Assembly (NCBI GenBank): GCA_028723145.1
Contig: JAQYFM010000077.1
Span: 1 to 6,482, forward strand
Length of the DNA: 6,482 bases
Direction of reading: 5' to 3'
From: Spirochaetales bacterium
Lineage (GTDB): Bacteria > Spirochaetota > Spirochaetia > Sphaerochaetales > Sphaerochaetaceae
The notes under the pieces are model-generated. The model was not told where the DNA came from. It searched no databases and saw only the letters and a program-made list of their open reading frames with translations. The position numbers and the translations under genes are program-made. This document shows, in pieces, positions 1 through 5,205 of the stretch (the first letter of the stretch is position 1; every line of letters starts with the position of its first letter).

Positions 1-360
1 TGAATACATAGATTTAATTTGGCTATCATTTGAAAGCTTCATAAGGCATCTTAATCTTTTAATTTCATCATCATGAATTAGTAAATTCACAATTTCCTTT
101 TGTTTTTTAAATAGGATTTCTTCACTAATATTTTTCTCTTCACTTTCCTTTAAAGCTATTTGAGAAATAACAGCATCAAGCTTTTTACAAGAATGGTTAT
201 ACACTTCTTCAAAGATTTCCTTCTTACTTTTAAAGTGTTTGTATAATGAAGGAGCTTTAATTGAGCAACGCTCTGAAATCATTGCAACACTAACTCCTTC
301 ATATCCATGCTCGGAAAAAAGAATTAAAGCTTGTTTTAATATTTTCTCTTTTGTAGTCAT
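1..360 (-). CDS. TetR-family transcriptional regulator, N-terminal part (cut by window edge)
   Basis: The minus-strand frame is open from an ATG at 358-360 to the left edge, giving 120 residues with no stop. Residues 1-52 are a typical TetR_N helix-turn-helix domain: the N-terminal helix reads KEKILKQALILFSEHGYEG, followed by a recognition region with SIKAPSLYKHFKSKKEIF, close to the family pattern. The remainder is a helical, charged stretch that would belong to the ligand-binding/dimerisation domain, whose end is outside the window. It should be a DNA-binding repressor responding to a small molecule, but nothing here identifies the ligand. An in-frame ATG at 370-372 would add four residues (MILA); neither start has a convincing Shine-Dalgarno, so the start is uncertain. 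A 20-bp palindrome 12 bp upstream of the chosen ATG may be its own operator. It lies on the same strand as, and downstream of, the lacZ fragment. Confidence 0.9.
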   Translation of the reverse strand, partial: MTTKEKILKQALILFSEHGYEGVSVAMISERCSIKAPSLYKHFKSKKEIFEEVYNHSCKKLDAVISQIALKESEEKNISEEILFKKQKEIVNLLIHDDEIKRLRCLMKLSNDSQIKSMYS

Positions 361-372
361 AGCCAAAATCAT

Positions 373-392
373 AGGCTAATAAAAATTAGCCT
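373..392. promoter_or_regulatory. 20-bp perfect palindrome, candidate TetR operator
   Basis: Arms AGGCTAAT (373-380) and ATTAGCCT (385-392) are perfect inverted repeats around an AAAA centre. The element fills the short gap between the lacZ fragment stop (394-396) and the TetR start. Size and symmetry fit the 15-20 bp operators that TetR dimers bind, and TetR genes are commonly autoregulated. The alternative is a small hairpin in the mRNA; it lacks a U-tract directly after the stem on the minus strand, so a terminator is less likely. Confidence 0.5.
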
Positions 393-393
393 G

Positions 394-894
394 TCAAGGA
401 ATGATTACATCAAAATTAAAACTAAACTCATTTTCTTTTAACTTATATTCATCTCTGAGTTCAGGCCCACACGCAGCAGAGCCAACACCACTCATCTTAT
501 AGTCGATGTGTAGATTTAGCCCTTCCTCTTTAAGTTCATAGTCATGTTCCTTTTCAAGAATCTGAGCAACAGAATACATTGAAGCATTAAAGGAGAAAGG
601 TGTTGTGCTTTGAATTACTATACCATTAACCTTTACCAAATAGGTATTGAAGAGACTTCCATTTTCTTGAGGTTTAATGTGATGCTCAAAAAGATTTCCA
701 ACTTTATCCTCGAAGTATCCTAAGTAGGATGCTTGGTTTTTATCTAAGTAAGAATCATAAGGGCCCATTCCATAGTAATAAAGCTTATCCTTGTTACTAC
801 CATTTAGATAGAATTTTAAGCCAAAGCGAGGAAGATATGGATAATCTTCACACTTTTTGCACTCCAAATTAACAATTAAAACACCTTCCTCGAA
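394..894 (-). pseudogene. lacZ: Beta-galactosidase (LacZ, GH2) C-terminal fragment, 5' truncated
   Basis: The minus-strand reading frame matches the C-terminal beta-sandwich domain (Bgal_small_N / domain 5) of LacZ-type GH2 beta-galactosidases. Visible landmarks are LPRFGLKF, the YYGMGPYDSYLDK block (family pattern W-G-x-GP-x-E-x-Y-x-D), KPQENG, the FSFNAS block, and HIDYKMSGVGSAACGPEL near the end. The natural C terminus is kept (stop 394-396), but only about 160 of the roughly 1000 residues of a full enzyme remain. No sugar-binding or catalytic TIM-barrel part is present. Codons upstream of the TTG at 865-867 (NAFEEGVLIVN) still look family-like until about 894, and a stop lies in frame at 907-909. 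Beyond that the DNA belongs to a different gene on the other strand, so this is a truncated remnant and not a small gene with its own start. The identity of the domain is secure; activity is excluded. Confidence 0.88.
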
Positions 895-902
895 TGCATT
901 AA

Positions 903-1249
903 CTAGCTATGAATTCAAAGGTAAAAAAGGCTTTGATAAGATGCAGGAGATTATGGCTAAAGTAAGAGAATGCGATAAAACCTCCTTTGCTGGTTACTCT
1001 CTTGTTTCTAAAGGCGATTACAAACTTGGTAGTATTAAATACATATGTGGCAAAACAGAGTCAACAAACCTACCAAAGAGTGATGTATTAAAGTTCTGTC
1101 TATCTGATAATGCACCATTTGTTGTACGTCCTTCTGGCACAGAACCAAAATTAAAGATTTATACATCTGTTTCAGCAAGTGACCCAACACTTCTTGATGA
1201 AAAGACAAAAGAGATGAAGAAAGAGCTTGAAGAGCTATTCGGACTATAA
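903..1249 (+). pseudogene. Phosphoglucomutase/phosphomannomutase C-terminal fragment, 5' truncated
   Basis: About 115 plus-strand codons match the C-terminal domain IV of alpha-D-phosphohexomutases of the bacterial phospho-sugar mutase type. They show YEFKGKKGFDKMQEIMAK, then LPKSDVLKF, then the diagnostic phosphate-binding loop VRPSGTEPKLKIY (around 1120-1161). The natural end is intact (TAA 1247-1249). The catalytic serine, metal-binding and sugar-binding domains, about 450 residues in full-length enzymes, are absent. The open frame can be drawn back to a TTG at 857, but those codons are the antisense of the lacZ fragment and have no homology, so I place the start of real sequence near 903-910. 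There is no start codon or ribosome-binding site. A functional enzyme would interconvert hexose 1- and 6-phosphates, a natural companion of galactose/maltose use, but this piece cannot catalyse it. Confidence 0.88.
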
Positions 1250-1536
1250 AAAATAATTAACAAGTAACCTGCTTTTTATATCAGCAGGAAGTGATTTATT
1301 TAATTAATTATTCTGAAACTTGAAATTTATATTAATTATCAACATCTATAAGTATTGTAGTATTACAGTCTTCATAGCTGTTTTTTATTTAACAAAAAGA
1401 ATTATTAACCTTAATTTCAGGTGCGACACTATAAGAAAGCTTAACTAAGTGTGTAATAAAAACGAATGATTATGATTAATCAGAGATACAAGTTTTTAAT
1501 AGACATTTTCCTTAAAAATATTGTAATACGATAGTC
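1250..1536. other. Non-coding spacer upstream of the alpha-glucosidase gene
   Basis: This stretch of 287 bp has no credible gene on either strand. It holds a weak hairpin at 1268-1288 (CCTGCT / AGCAGG, 9-nt loop), possibly ending the phosphohexomutase remnant although no T-run follows on the plus strand; ACAG/CTGT with a T-run near 1364-1388; a small palindrome TGATTAATCA at 1473-1482; and a promoter-like pair just before the alpha-glucosidase. Base composition is strongly AT-rich throughout. Confidence 0.6.
1500..1529 (+). promoter_or_regulatory. Possible promoter directly before the alpha-glucosidase start
   Basis: TAGACA (1500-1505) and TAATAC (1524-1529) are spaced by 18 bp and resemble sigma-A -35 and -10 boxes. 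If used, transcription would begin at about 1536-1537, at or next to the ATG, giving a leaderless or nearly leaderless mRNA. That would fit the lack of a Shine-Dalgarno before 1537. The boxes are only moderately good in AT-rich DNA, so this is tentative. Confidence 0.3.
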
Positions 1537-3171
1537 ATGAAAAATGATTGGTACAAAGATTTAGTTGTTTATCAAATATATCCAAGAAGCTTTATGGATA
1601 GCAATAACGATGGAATTGGTGACTTAAAAGGGATAATCAGTAAGCTCGATTATATTAAGAGTTTAAATGTTAATGCTATTTGGCTTTCCCCTGTGTATTT
1701 ATCTCCATTCAAGGATAATGGATACGATATTTCTTCATACAAAGATGTTTCCCCTGTCTTTGGAACAAATGAGGACTTAAAAGAATTATTTGACGGCATT
1801 CATAAAAGAGGAATGAAGGTAATAATGGATTTAGTAATCAACCACACCTCAGATGAACACATGTGGTTCAAGGAGTCCTCAAAATCAAAAGATAATGAAT
1901 ACTCTGACTACTACATTTGGGCTGATGGTGTAGATGGTAAAGAGCCTAATAACTGGGAATCATGCTTTGGAGGAAGTGCATGGTGCTATGTTGAAGCAAG
2001 AGACCAATACTACTTACACCTGTTTTCAAAAGGCCAACCTGATTTAAACTGGAAATCACCAAAGGTAAAAAAAGATGTATTTGACATGGTTAGATGGTGG
2101 TGTGAAGCTGGTGTTGATGGCTTTAGAGTCGATGCAATAAGCTACCTCGAAAAAGCTCCATTTGACTACTCCCCTAATAAACCTAATGCTATGGGTTATT
2201 CATTTTGCATGGATATTTGCAGTGGAAGAGATAATACTCATTCTCTTATAAAAGAATTAAGAAAAATCTTTGATGAATATAACGTTATGAGTGTCGGAGA
2301 AGTAAGTGTTTCATCTCCAGAAGAACTGTATAAATACTCAAGTGATTCAAGAAAAGAATTTAATATGGCAATTCCGTTTATCCCTCCAGTTGTTGAAGTT
2401 GATACCTGGTCTGTTAGCAAAATGAAAGCTGATATCAAAGCTAGCTATGAAATATTAAAAGAAGATGGATGCTGGGCAAGATTTTTGTCAAACCATGATA
2501 AACCAAGACAAGTATCACTTTATGGAGATGATAAAGAGTATTGGAAGGAGTCAGCAAAGCTGCTTGCCATGATTACCCACTTACTTCCAGGAACTCCATT
2601 TATTTATCAGGGGGAAGAAATTGGTATGACTAATATCTATTACTCTGATTTAAATCAATATAATGATATTGATACCAAAAACTTTTTTGATCACGAAATT
2701 GCAGAGGGTAAAAGTGAAGCTGAAGCCTTTAAACGCTGTCAGCTTATTTCTCGTGATAATGCTCGCTCTCCTATGCAGTGGAATGATACAAAGTATGCAG
2801 GATTTTCAAAAAATAACCCTTGGTTAGGTGTAAATGAAAACTATATAAAAATAAATGTAAAAGCAGAGGAAAATGATAGCACTTCTATATTAAATTTTTA
2901 TAAAAAACTAGTAAGTATTAGACTATCTAACGAAGCATTAAAAAGAGGAAAATTGGAATTCTTATTTGAAAACTCCCCTACTATTTTTGCCTACAAAAGA
3001 GTATTAGGAGAAGAAGAATTTGTTTGTATTTCAAACTTCTCAGAAAGTATTGAAACTATTGATTTTCCATTTAGTAATTATTCTGTATTACTCAATAACT
3101 ATGATGAGAATTTATTAACTCAAAGTAATACTTTTAAGCCTTATGAAGCTGTGTTACTAAAGAGAAAATAA
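1537..3171 (+). CDS. GH13 alpha-glucosidase (oligo-1,6-glucosidase / maltase type)
   Basis: This is a 544-residue cytoplasmic glycoside hydrolase family 13 enzyme with no signal peptide; family members are usually 530-560 residues. The N terminus WYKDLVVYQIYPRSF is canonical, followed by the calcium-loop-like DSNNDGIGDLKGI (21-33). Conserved regions are DLVINH (98-103), QPDLNW (167-172, typical of the oligo-1,6-glucosidase group), GFRVDA with nucleophile Asp199, GEVS with acid/base Glu255, and FLSNHD with stabiliser Asp321. RDNARSPMQW (406-415) and the C-terminal beta domain follow. It removes glucose from the non-reducing end of short alpha-glucosides. The residue after the nucleophile is Ala200 rather than the Val of isomaltases, which in this group argues for alpha-1,4 (maltose-type) preference. 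Trehalose-6-phosphate hydrolase (TreC) and dextran glucosidase are close relatives and remain possible. The start is fixed by N-terminal homology, yet no Shine-Dalgarno precedes it. The gene stands alone, between pseudogene remnants. Confidence 0.93.
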   Translation: MKNDWYKDLVVYQIYPRSFMDSNNDGIGDLKGIISKLDYIKSLNVNAIWLSPVYLSPFKDNGYDISSYKDVSPVFGTNEDLKELFDGIHKRGMKVIMDLVINHTSDEHMWFKESSKSKDNEYSDYYIWADGVDGKEPNNWESCFGGSAWCYVEARDQYYLHLFSKGQPDLNWKSPKVKKDVFDMVRWWCEAGVDGFRVDAISYLEKAPFDYSPNKPNAMGYSFCMDICSGRDNTHSLIKELRKIFDEYNVMSVGEVSVSSPEELYKYSSDSRKEFNMAIPFIPPVVEVDTWSVSKMKADIKASYEILKEDGCWARFLSNHDKPRQVSLYGDDKEYWKESAKLLAMITHLLPGTPFIYQGEEIGMTNIYYSDLNQYNDIDTKNFFDHEIAEGKSEAEAFKRCQLISRDNARSPMQWNDTKYAGFSKNNPWLGVNENYIKINVKAEENDSTSILNFYKKLVSIRLSNEALKRGKLEFLFENSPTIFAYKRVLGEEEFVCISNFSESIETIDFPFSNYSVLLNNYDENLLTQSNTFKPYEAVLLKRK

Positions 3172-3179
3172 AAATTCTT

Positions 3180-3225
3180 TTCTTTGACAACACTCTTTTA
3201 ATTGACTAATAACTCTTCTTTGACA
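3180..3225. repeat. Direct repeat TTCTTTGACA, possible IS end
   Basis: TTCTTTGACA occurs at 3180-3189 and 3216-3225, 36 bp apart; with three more bases on the left the match is 12 of 13. It lies between the alpha-glucosidase stop and the transposase remnant. Read on the minus strand (TGTCAAAGAA) it sits where the downstream terminus of the insertion sequence would be, so it may be terminal or subterminal transposase-binding sequence. The matching other end is lost, so this cannot be confirmed here. Confidence 0.35.
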
Positions 3226-3240
3226 GCTAGCGAGAAGTAA

Positions 3241-3273
3241 AATGCCATGTAACTTCTTGTATTACATGGCATT
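3241..3273. terminator. 12-bp perfect inverted repeat, putative terminator
   Basis: AATGCCATGTAA (3241-3252) and TTACATGGCATT (3262-3273) form a perfect 12-bp stem around a 9-nt loop. It lies 70 bp after the alpha-glucosidase stop and 41 bp after the natural end of the transposase frame on the other strand. There is no T-run on the plus side; on the minus side the stem is followed by TTTACTTCTC, so it suits transcripts from the IS side better. A second, mutually exclusive pairing exists between AGAAGT (3233-3238) and ACTTCT (3252-3257). Confidence 0.5.
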
Positions 3274-3313
3274 AATAAGAGCAAATTATCACATAAAAAT
3301 GTAGGGTTAGAAA

Positions 3314-4062
3314 TCATAGCTCATAAACTTTTTTCTTAGTTTTACCAACTATTCTTCTAATATCACTTTGTAGCAAATACTTTTTATTAACATTTATACC
3401 TAAAGTATTTAAAACTTTTTTAATTACAATATCATAGTAAGAAATCTGATATATATTAGAACCATCCATCTAAACAGCAGTAAAAGAGGATAAAGACTTT
3501 TGAATTTACTTCGATGAATATTTTCAATTCATTCTATATTTAAGCAACCTTTCAATTACAAGCGAAATAAAGCATAAAAGGAAGTGTGCTCTTATCCTAT
3601 CTTGCTTACTATGAAATATAGGTCTTAAGTTAAGCATTCCAGTTTTACTTACTTTAAAGGTTTCCTCAATTTTCCAAAGTCCGCCATATATATCTACAAT
3701 CTCTTCAACAAGAACTTCACGGTTAAATGTAAGAAACCCATATTTGTACCAGCACTTATCTTGAGAGCAATCTTTATTTATCTTTGCTGCACCAACAACA
3801 TTGGTACAAATAATGTAGTATCCATCTAACTTCTCATCTTCTTTTAGCTTTTTATCATTAAAAACATATTCAAATGCATCTGCTTCTACAGTTTCACCAT
3901 CCACTAATGGCTTTTTGGTAAGGTATTTATTCTTACCATAGGTTGAATCTTTATAATCTTTAGACTTTTTACCTACAGCTTCTAATGCCTTACTAATAGC
4001 TTTTTGTCTATCATGCTTAGCTCTTTCTGCTTATCTGCTTTATCATTGATTTTGAAAACATA
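3314..4062 (-). pseudogene. IS1634-type transposase (DDE, IS4 superfamily) remnant
   Basis: The C-terminal half of an IS1634-type transposase can be rebuilt on the minus strand. The part 3527-4030 reads as one frame, with AKHDRQKAISKALEAVGKK, DGYYIICTN, and the block EIVDIYGGLWKIEETFKVSK, which carries the catalytic Glu of the DDE triad. RPIFHSKQDRIRAHFLLCF and LLKYRMN follow. The frame then meets TGA (3524-3526), TAA (3506-3508) and TAG (3470-3472), but family-like protein sequence (MDGSNIYQISYYDIVIKKV, then a Lys-rich end) continues in the same frame to a TGA at 3314-3316. At the 5' side a stop at 4031-4033 interrupts, while the preceding codons in another frame (VFKINDKADKQKE, 4062 down to about 4024) continue the family pattern, indicating a one-base frameshift. 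More than half of the usual roughly 550-residue protein, with the first catalytic Asp residues, is missing. It is dead and cannot move itself. The remnant begins only about 6 bp after the brnA stop. Confidence 0.88.
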
Positions 4063-4068
4063 TTAATA

Positions 4069-4344
4069 TTAGGCACCTAGAACAACATCTCTCAAGATTT
4101 TATTGATTCTTGTCTGATAACCTTTTCCTTCAGCTTTCAATGCATCTAGAACATCCTTATCTATATTAATTGATATTCGTTGTTTTAAAGGGACCGTTCT
4201 ATACCATTCAGGATGAGATATGTGTGCTAAGTGTGCCATTGCTACTTGCTCATCCGTTATTTCTGGTGAATCATCATCAGGAACAGGGGTAATAGCTAAA
4301 ATTTCTTTAAGTCTTTCATCCGAAATATTCTTTGTATTTTTCAT
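4069..4344 (-). CDS. brnA: BrnA-family antitoxin
   Basis: This 91-residue protein has the BrnA layout: a flexible acidic N-terminal half (PVPDDDSPEITDEQ, 20-33) followed by a ribbon-helix-helix DNA-binding region at about 54-88. The signature LKQRISINIDKDVLDALK and GKGYQTRINKILRDVV is very close to the family consensus. The antitoxin binds and neutralises BrnT, and through the ribbon-helix-helix dimer represses the operon promoter. Its ATG (4342-4344) lies inside the brnT coding sequence, overlapping by 29 bp, and is preceded by a good AGGAG. Toxin first and antitoxin second is the normal brnTA order. The stop is immediately followed by the transposase remnant, with no recognisable terminator. 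Confidence 0.92.
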   Translation of the reverse strand: MKNTKNISDERLKEILAITPVPDDDSPEITDEQVAMAHLAHISHPEWYRTVPLKQRISINIDKDVLDALKAEGKGYQTRINKILRDVVLGA

Positions 4345-4627
4345 TGTATATCTTCTCCTCTTTTGATGTTGCTCTTCTTGCGTTAATTATTCTTATTCTT
4401 CTTCCTTTTTCCATAAAACATGTCGTAATTATTACAATTCCTCTAATGCATCCTATTCCTCTGAACCGTTCCTCATCCACAGAATGTTCGATATCAGCAA
4501 TTTCAAGAAATGCAGGATCATCAAAAACCTCAAGGATTTCCTCAAACGATAATAGATGCTTTTTTTTATTCAGATCGTTTTTTTTGCTATCCCATTCAAA
4601 CCTTCCATCATCGCTGACTATTGTCAT
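4316..4627 (-). CDS. brnT: BrnT-family ribonuclease toxin
   Basis: This 103-residue protein is a full-length BrnT toxin (RelE-like fold, ribonuclease that stops translation when unopposed). Landmarks are FEWDSKKNDLNKKKHLLSFEE (residues 10-30, matching the FEWD-x-K-x-x-x-N-x-x-KH-x-x-SFE family start), EVFDDP (33-38), EHSVDEERFRGIG (47-59) and RRIRIINARRAT (76-87). No internal stop or shift is seen, so it appears functional. The ATG at 4625-4627 has an AGGAG about 8 nt upstream (on the minus strand) and a well-formed promoter 20-48 bp upstream. It overlaps brnA by 29 bp, implying translational coupling. Confidence 0.93.
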   Translation of the reverse strand: MTIVSDDGRFEWDSKKNDLNKKKHLLSFEEILEVFDDPAFLEIADIEHSVDEERFRGIGCIRGIVIITTCFMEKGRRIRIINARRATSKEEKIYNEKYKEYFG

Positions 4628-4646
4628 TTCTTCTTCTCCTAACTAA

Positions 4647-4675
4647 AATATATATTTAAAAATATATATAGTCAA
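4647..4675 (-). promoter_or_regulatory. brnTA promoter
   Basis: On the minus strand TTGACT (4670-4675) and TATATT (4647-4652) are separated by exactly 17 bp, a near-consensus sigma-A promoter. Transcription would start near 4640, leaving a short leader that contains the AGGAG of brnT. Confidence 0.7.
4648..4669. promoter_or_regulatory. AT palindrome over the brnTA promoter, candidate BrnA operator
   Basis: ATATATATTT (4648-4657) and AAATATATAT (4660-4669) are perfect 10-bp inverted arms around AA. They fill the -10 box and the spacer, where a repressor would block RNA polymerase. BrnA proteins repress their own promoter through a ribbon-helix-helix dimer, so this is a natural binding site. 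Low sequence complexity makes a chance palindrome possible. Confidence 0.45.
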
Positions 4676-4723
4676 ATATATTTAATTTAATATAGTTTCA
4701 AAAAATAACTTCTTCATTTTAGA

Positions 4724-4758
4724 TAAAAAGAAAGCCTGCAGAACAAAATCTACAGGCT
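4724..4758 (-). terminator. Rho-independent terminator of the cysK-rrf2 operon
   Basis: On the minus strand the arms AGCCTGTAGA (4749-4758) and TCTGCAGGCT (4733-4742) pair over 10 bp with one G-U, around a 6-nt loop, and are followed by a T-rich tail (4724-4732). It lies 34 bp after the rrf2 stop and separates this operon from the brnTA promoter. Confidence 0.88.
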
Positions 4759-4791
4759 GTTTCGATCTTATCAGTTATCTAATTATTTTTA

Positions 4792-5202
4792 TTAATAGTT
4801 TTTATTAATAATATCTTCTATAGTTACGCTATCTAAGAAGGAATTAACCTTATTTTCCAAACTAGACCACAAAGCTACTGTTTTACACTTATCCTTTCTT
4901 AAACAAGGCTCGCTATTACACACCAAGCAGGAAACAGGAGCAAGAGTACCTTCAGTTAACCTTAATACATCACCAGCATTGTACTCACTTGGTTTTTTAG
5001 TAAGTGAATAACCACCCTTCTTTCCTGAAACCCCATTTACTAATCCTGCTTTAGTTAGTAATGGCATAATTCTTTCAAGATATTTTAAGGAAATTTCCTG
5101 TCTTTCAGCAATCTCAGAAAGTGGTACTAGACGACCATTACCACTTTCTGCAAGGTCAACTAAAACTCTTAATGCGTATCTACCTTTTGTTGAAATATAC
5201 AC
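4792..5202 (-). CDS. Rrf2-family regulator with IscR-like cysteine motif
   Basis: This 136-residue protein is a full-length Rrf2-family winged-helix regulator. The N terminus MYISTKGRYALRVLVDLAE, the recognition region LSEIAERQEISLKYLERIM (28-46) and the wing GKKGGYSLTKKPSEY (60-74) are all family hallmarks. Cysteines at 92, 95, 100 and 106 (spacing C-x2-C-x4-C-x5-C) fall in the loop that holds the 2Fe-2S cluster in IscR; Cys92, Cys100 and Cys106 match the usual three-cysteine pattern and Cys95 is extra. The IscR histidine after the last cysteine is Lys here. The start is GTG (5200-5202), with GGAG inside the end of cysK and a 3-bp gap from the cysK stop, so the two genes are co-transcribed and probably coupled. 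In Firmicutes the Rrf2 protein CymR controls cysteine metabolism with CysK as partner, but CymR lacks this cysteine set. It likely represses its own operon in response to Fe-S or cysteine status (inference). Confidence 0.9.
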   Translation of the reverse strand: MYISTKGRYALRVLVDLAESGNGRLVPLSEIAERQEISLKYLERIMPLLTKAGLVNGVSGKKGGYSLTKKPSEYNAGDVLRLTEGTLAPVSCLVCNSEPCLRKDKCKTVALWSSLENKVNSFLDSVTIEDIINKNY

Positions 5203-5205
5203 GTC

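Noticed and set aside
857..902. Plus-strand frame extending the phosphohexomutase fragment back to a TTG at 857
   Set aside because: These codons are the antisense of the lacZ fragment, lack family similarity, and have no ribosome-binding site; the true homology begins near 903-910.
1268..1288. Hairpin CCTGCT/AGCAGG after the phosphohexomutase remnant as a terminator
   Set aside because: The stem is only 6 bp and no T-run follows on the plus strand; mentioned under the spacer but not called as a terminator.
1484..1511. Minus-strand micro-ORF of 8 codons with AAGGA before it, upstream of the alpha-glucosidase
   Set aside because: It is far too short, opposite to the neighbouring gene, and has no regulatory hairpin that would make it a leader peptide.
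2238..2438. Minus-strand 66-codon frame
   Set aside because: It lies wholly inside the conserved GH13 gene on the other strand and has no family pattern or ribosome-binding site.
3172..3313. tRNA, small RNA or CRISPR-like structure in the gap after the alpha-glucosidase
   Set aside because: There are only two copies of a 10-bp repeat and one hairpin; no cloverleaf, no regularly spaced repeats.
3470..3526. Stop-codon recoding to keep the transposase whole
   Set aside because: Three different stop codons (TGA, TAA, TAG) occur within 60 bp, together with a frameshift and a missing N-terminal half; ordinary pseudogene decay explains this better, and intact genes here end in TAA.
4332..4646. Plus-strand 104-codon frame
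   Set aside because: It is antisense to brnT/brnA, whose motifs are unmistakable; the hydrophobic, Ser-rich translation is a by-product of the opposite strand.
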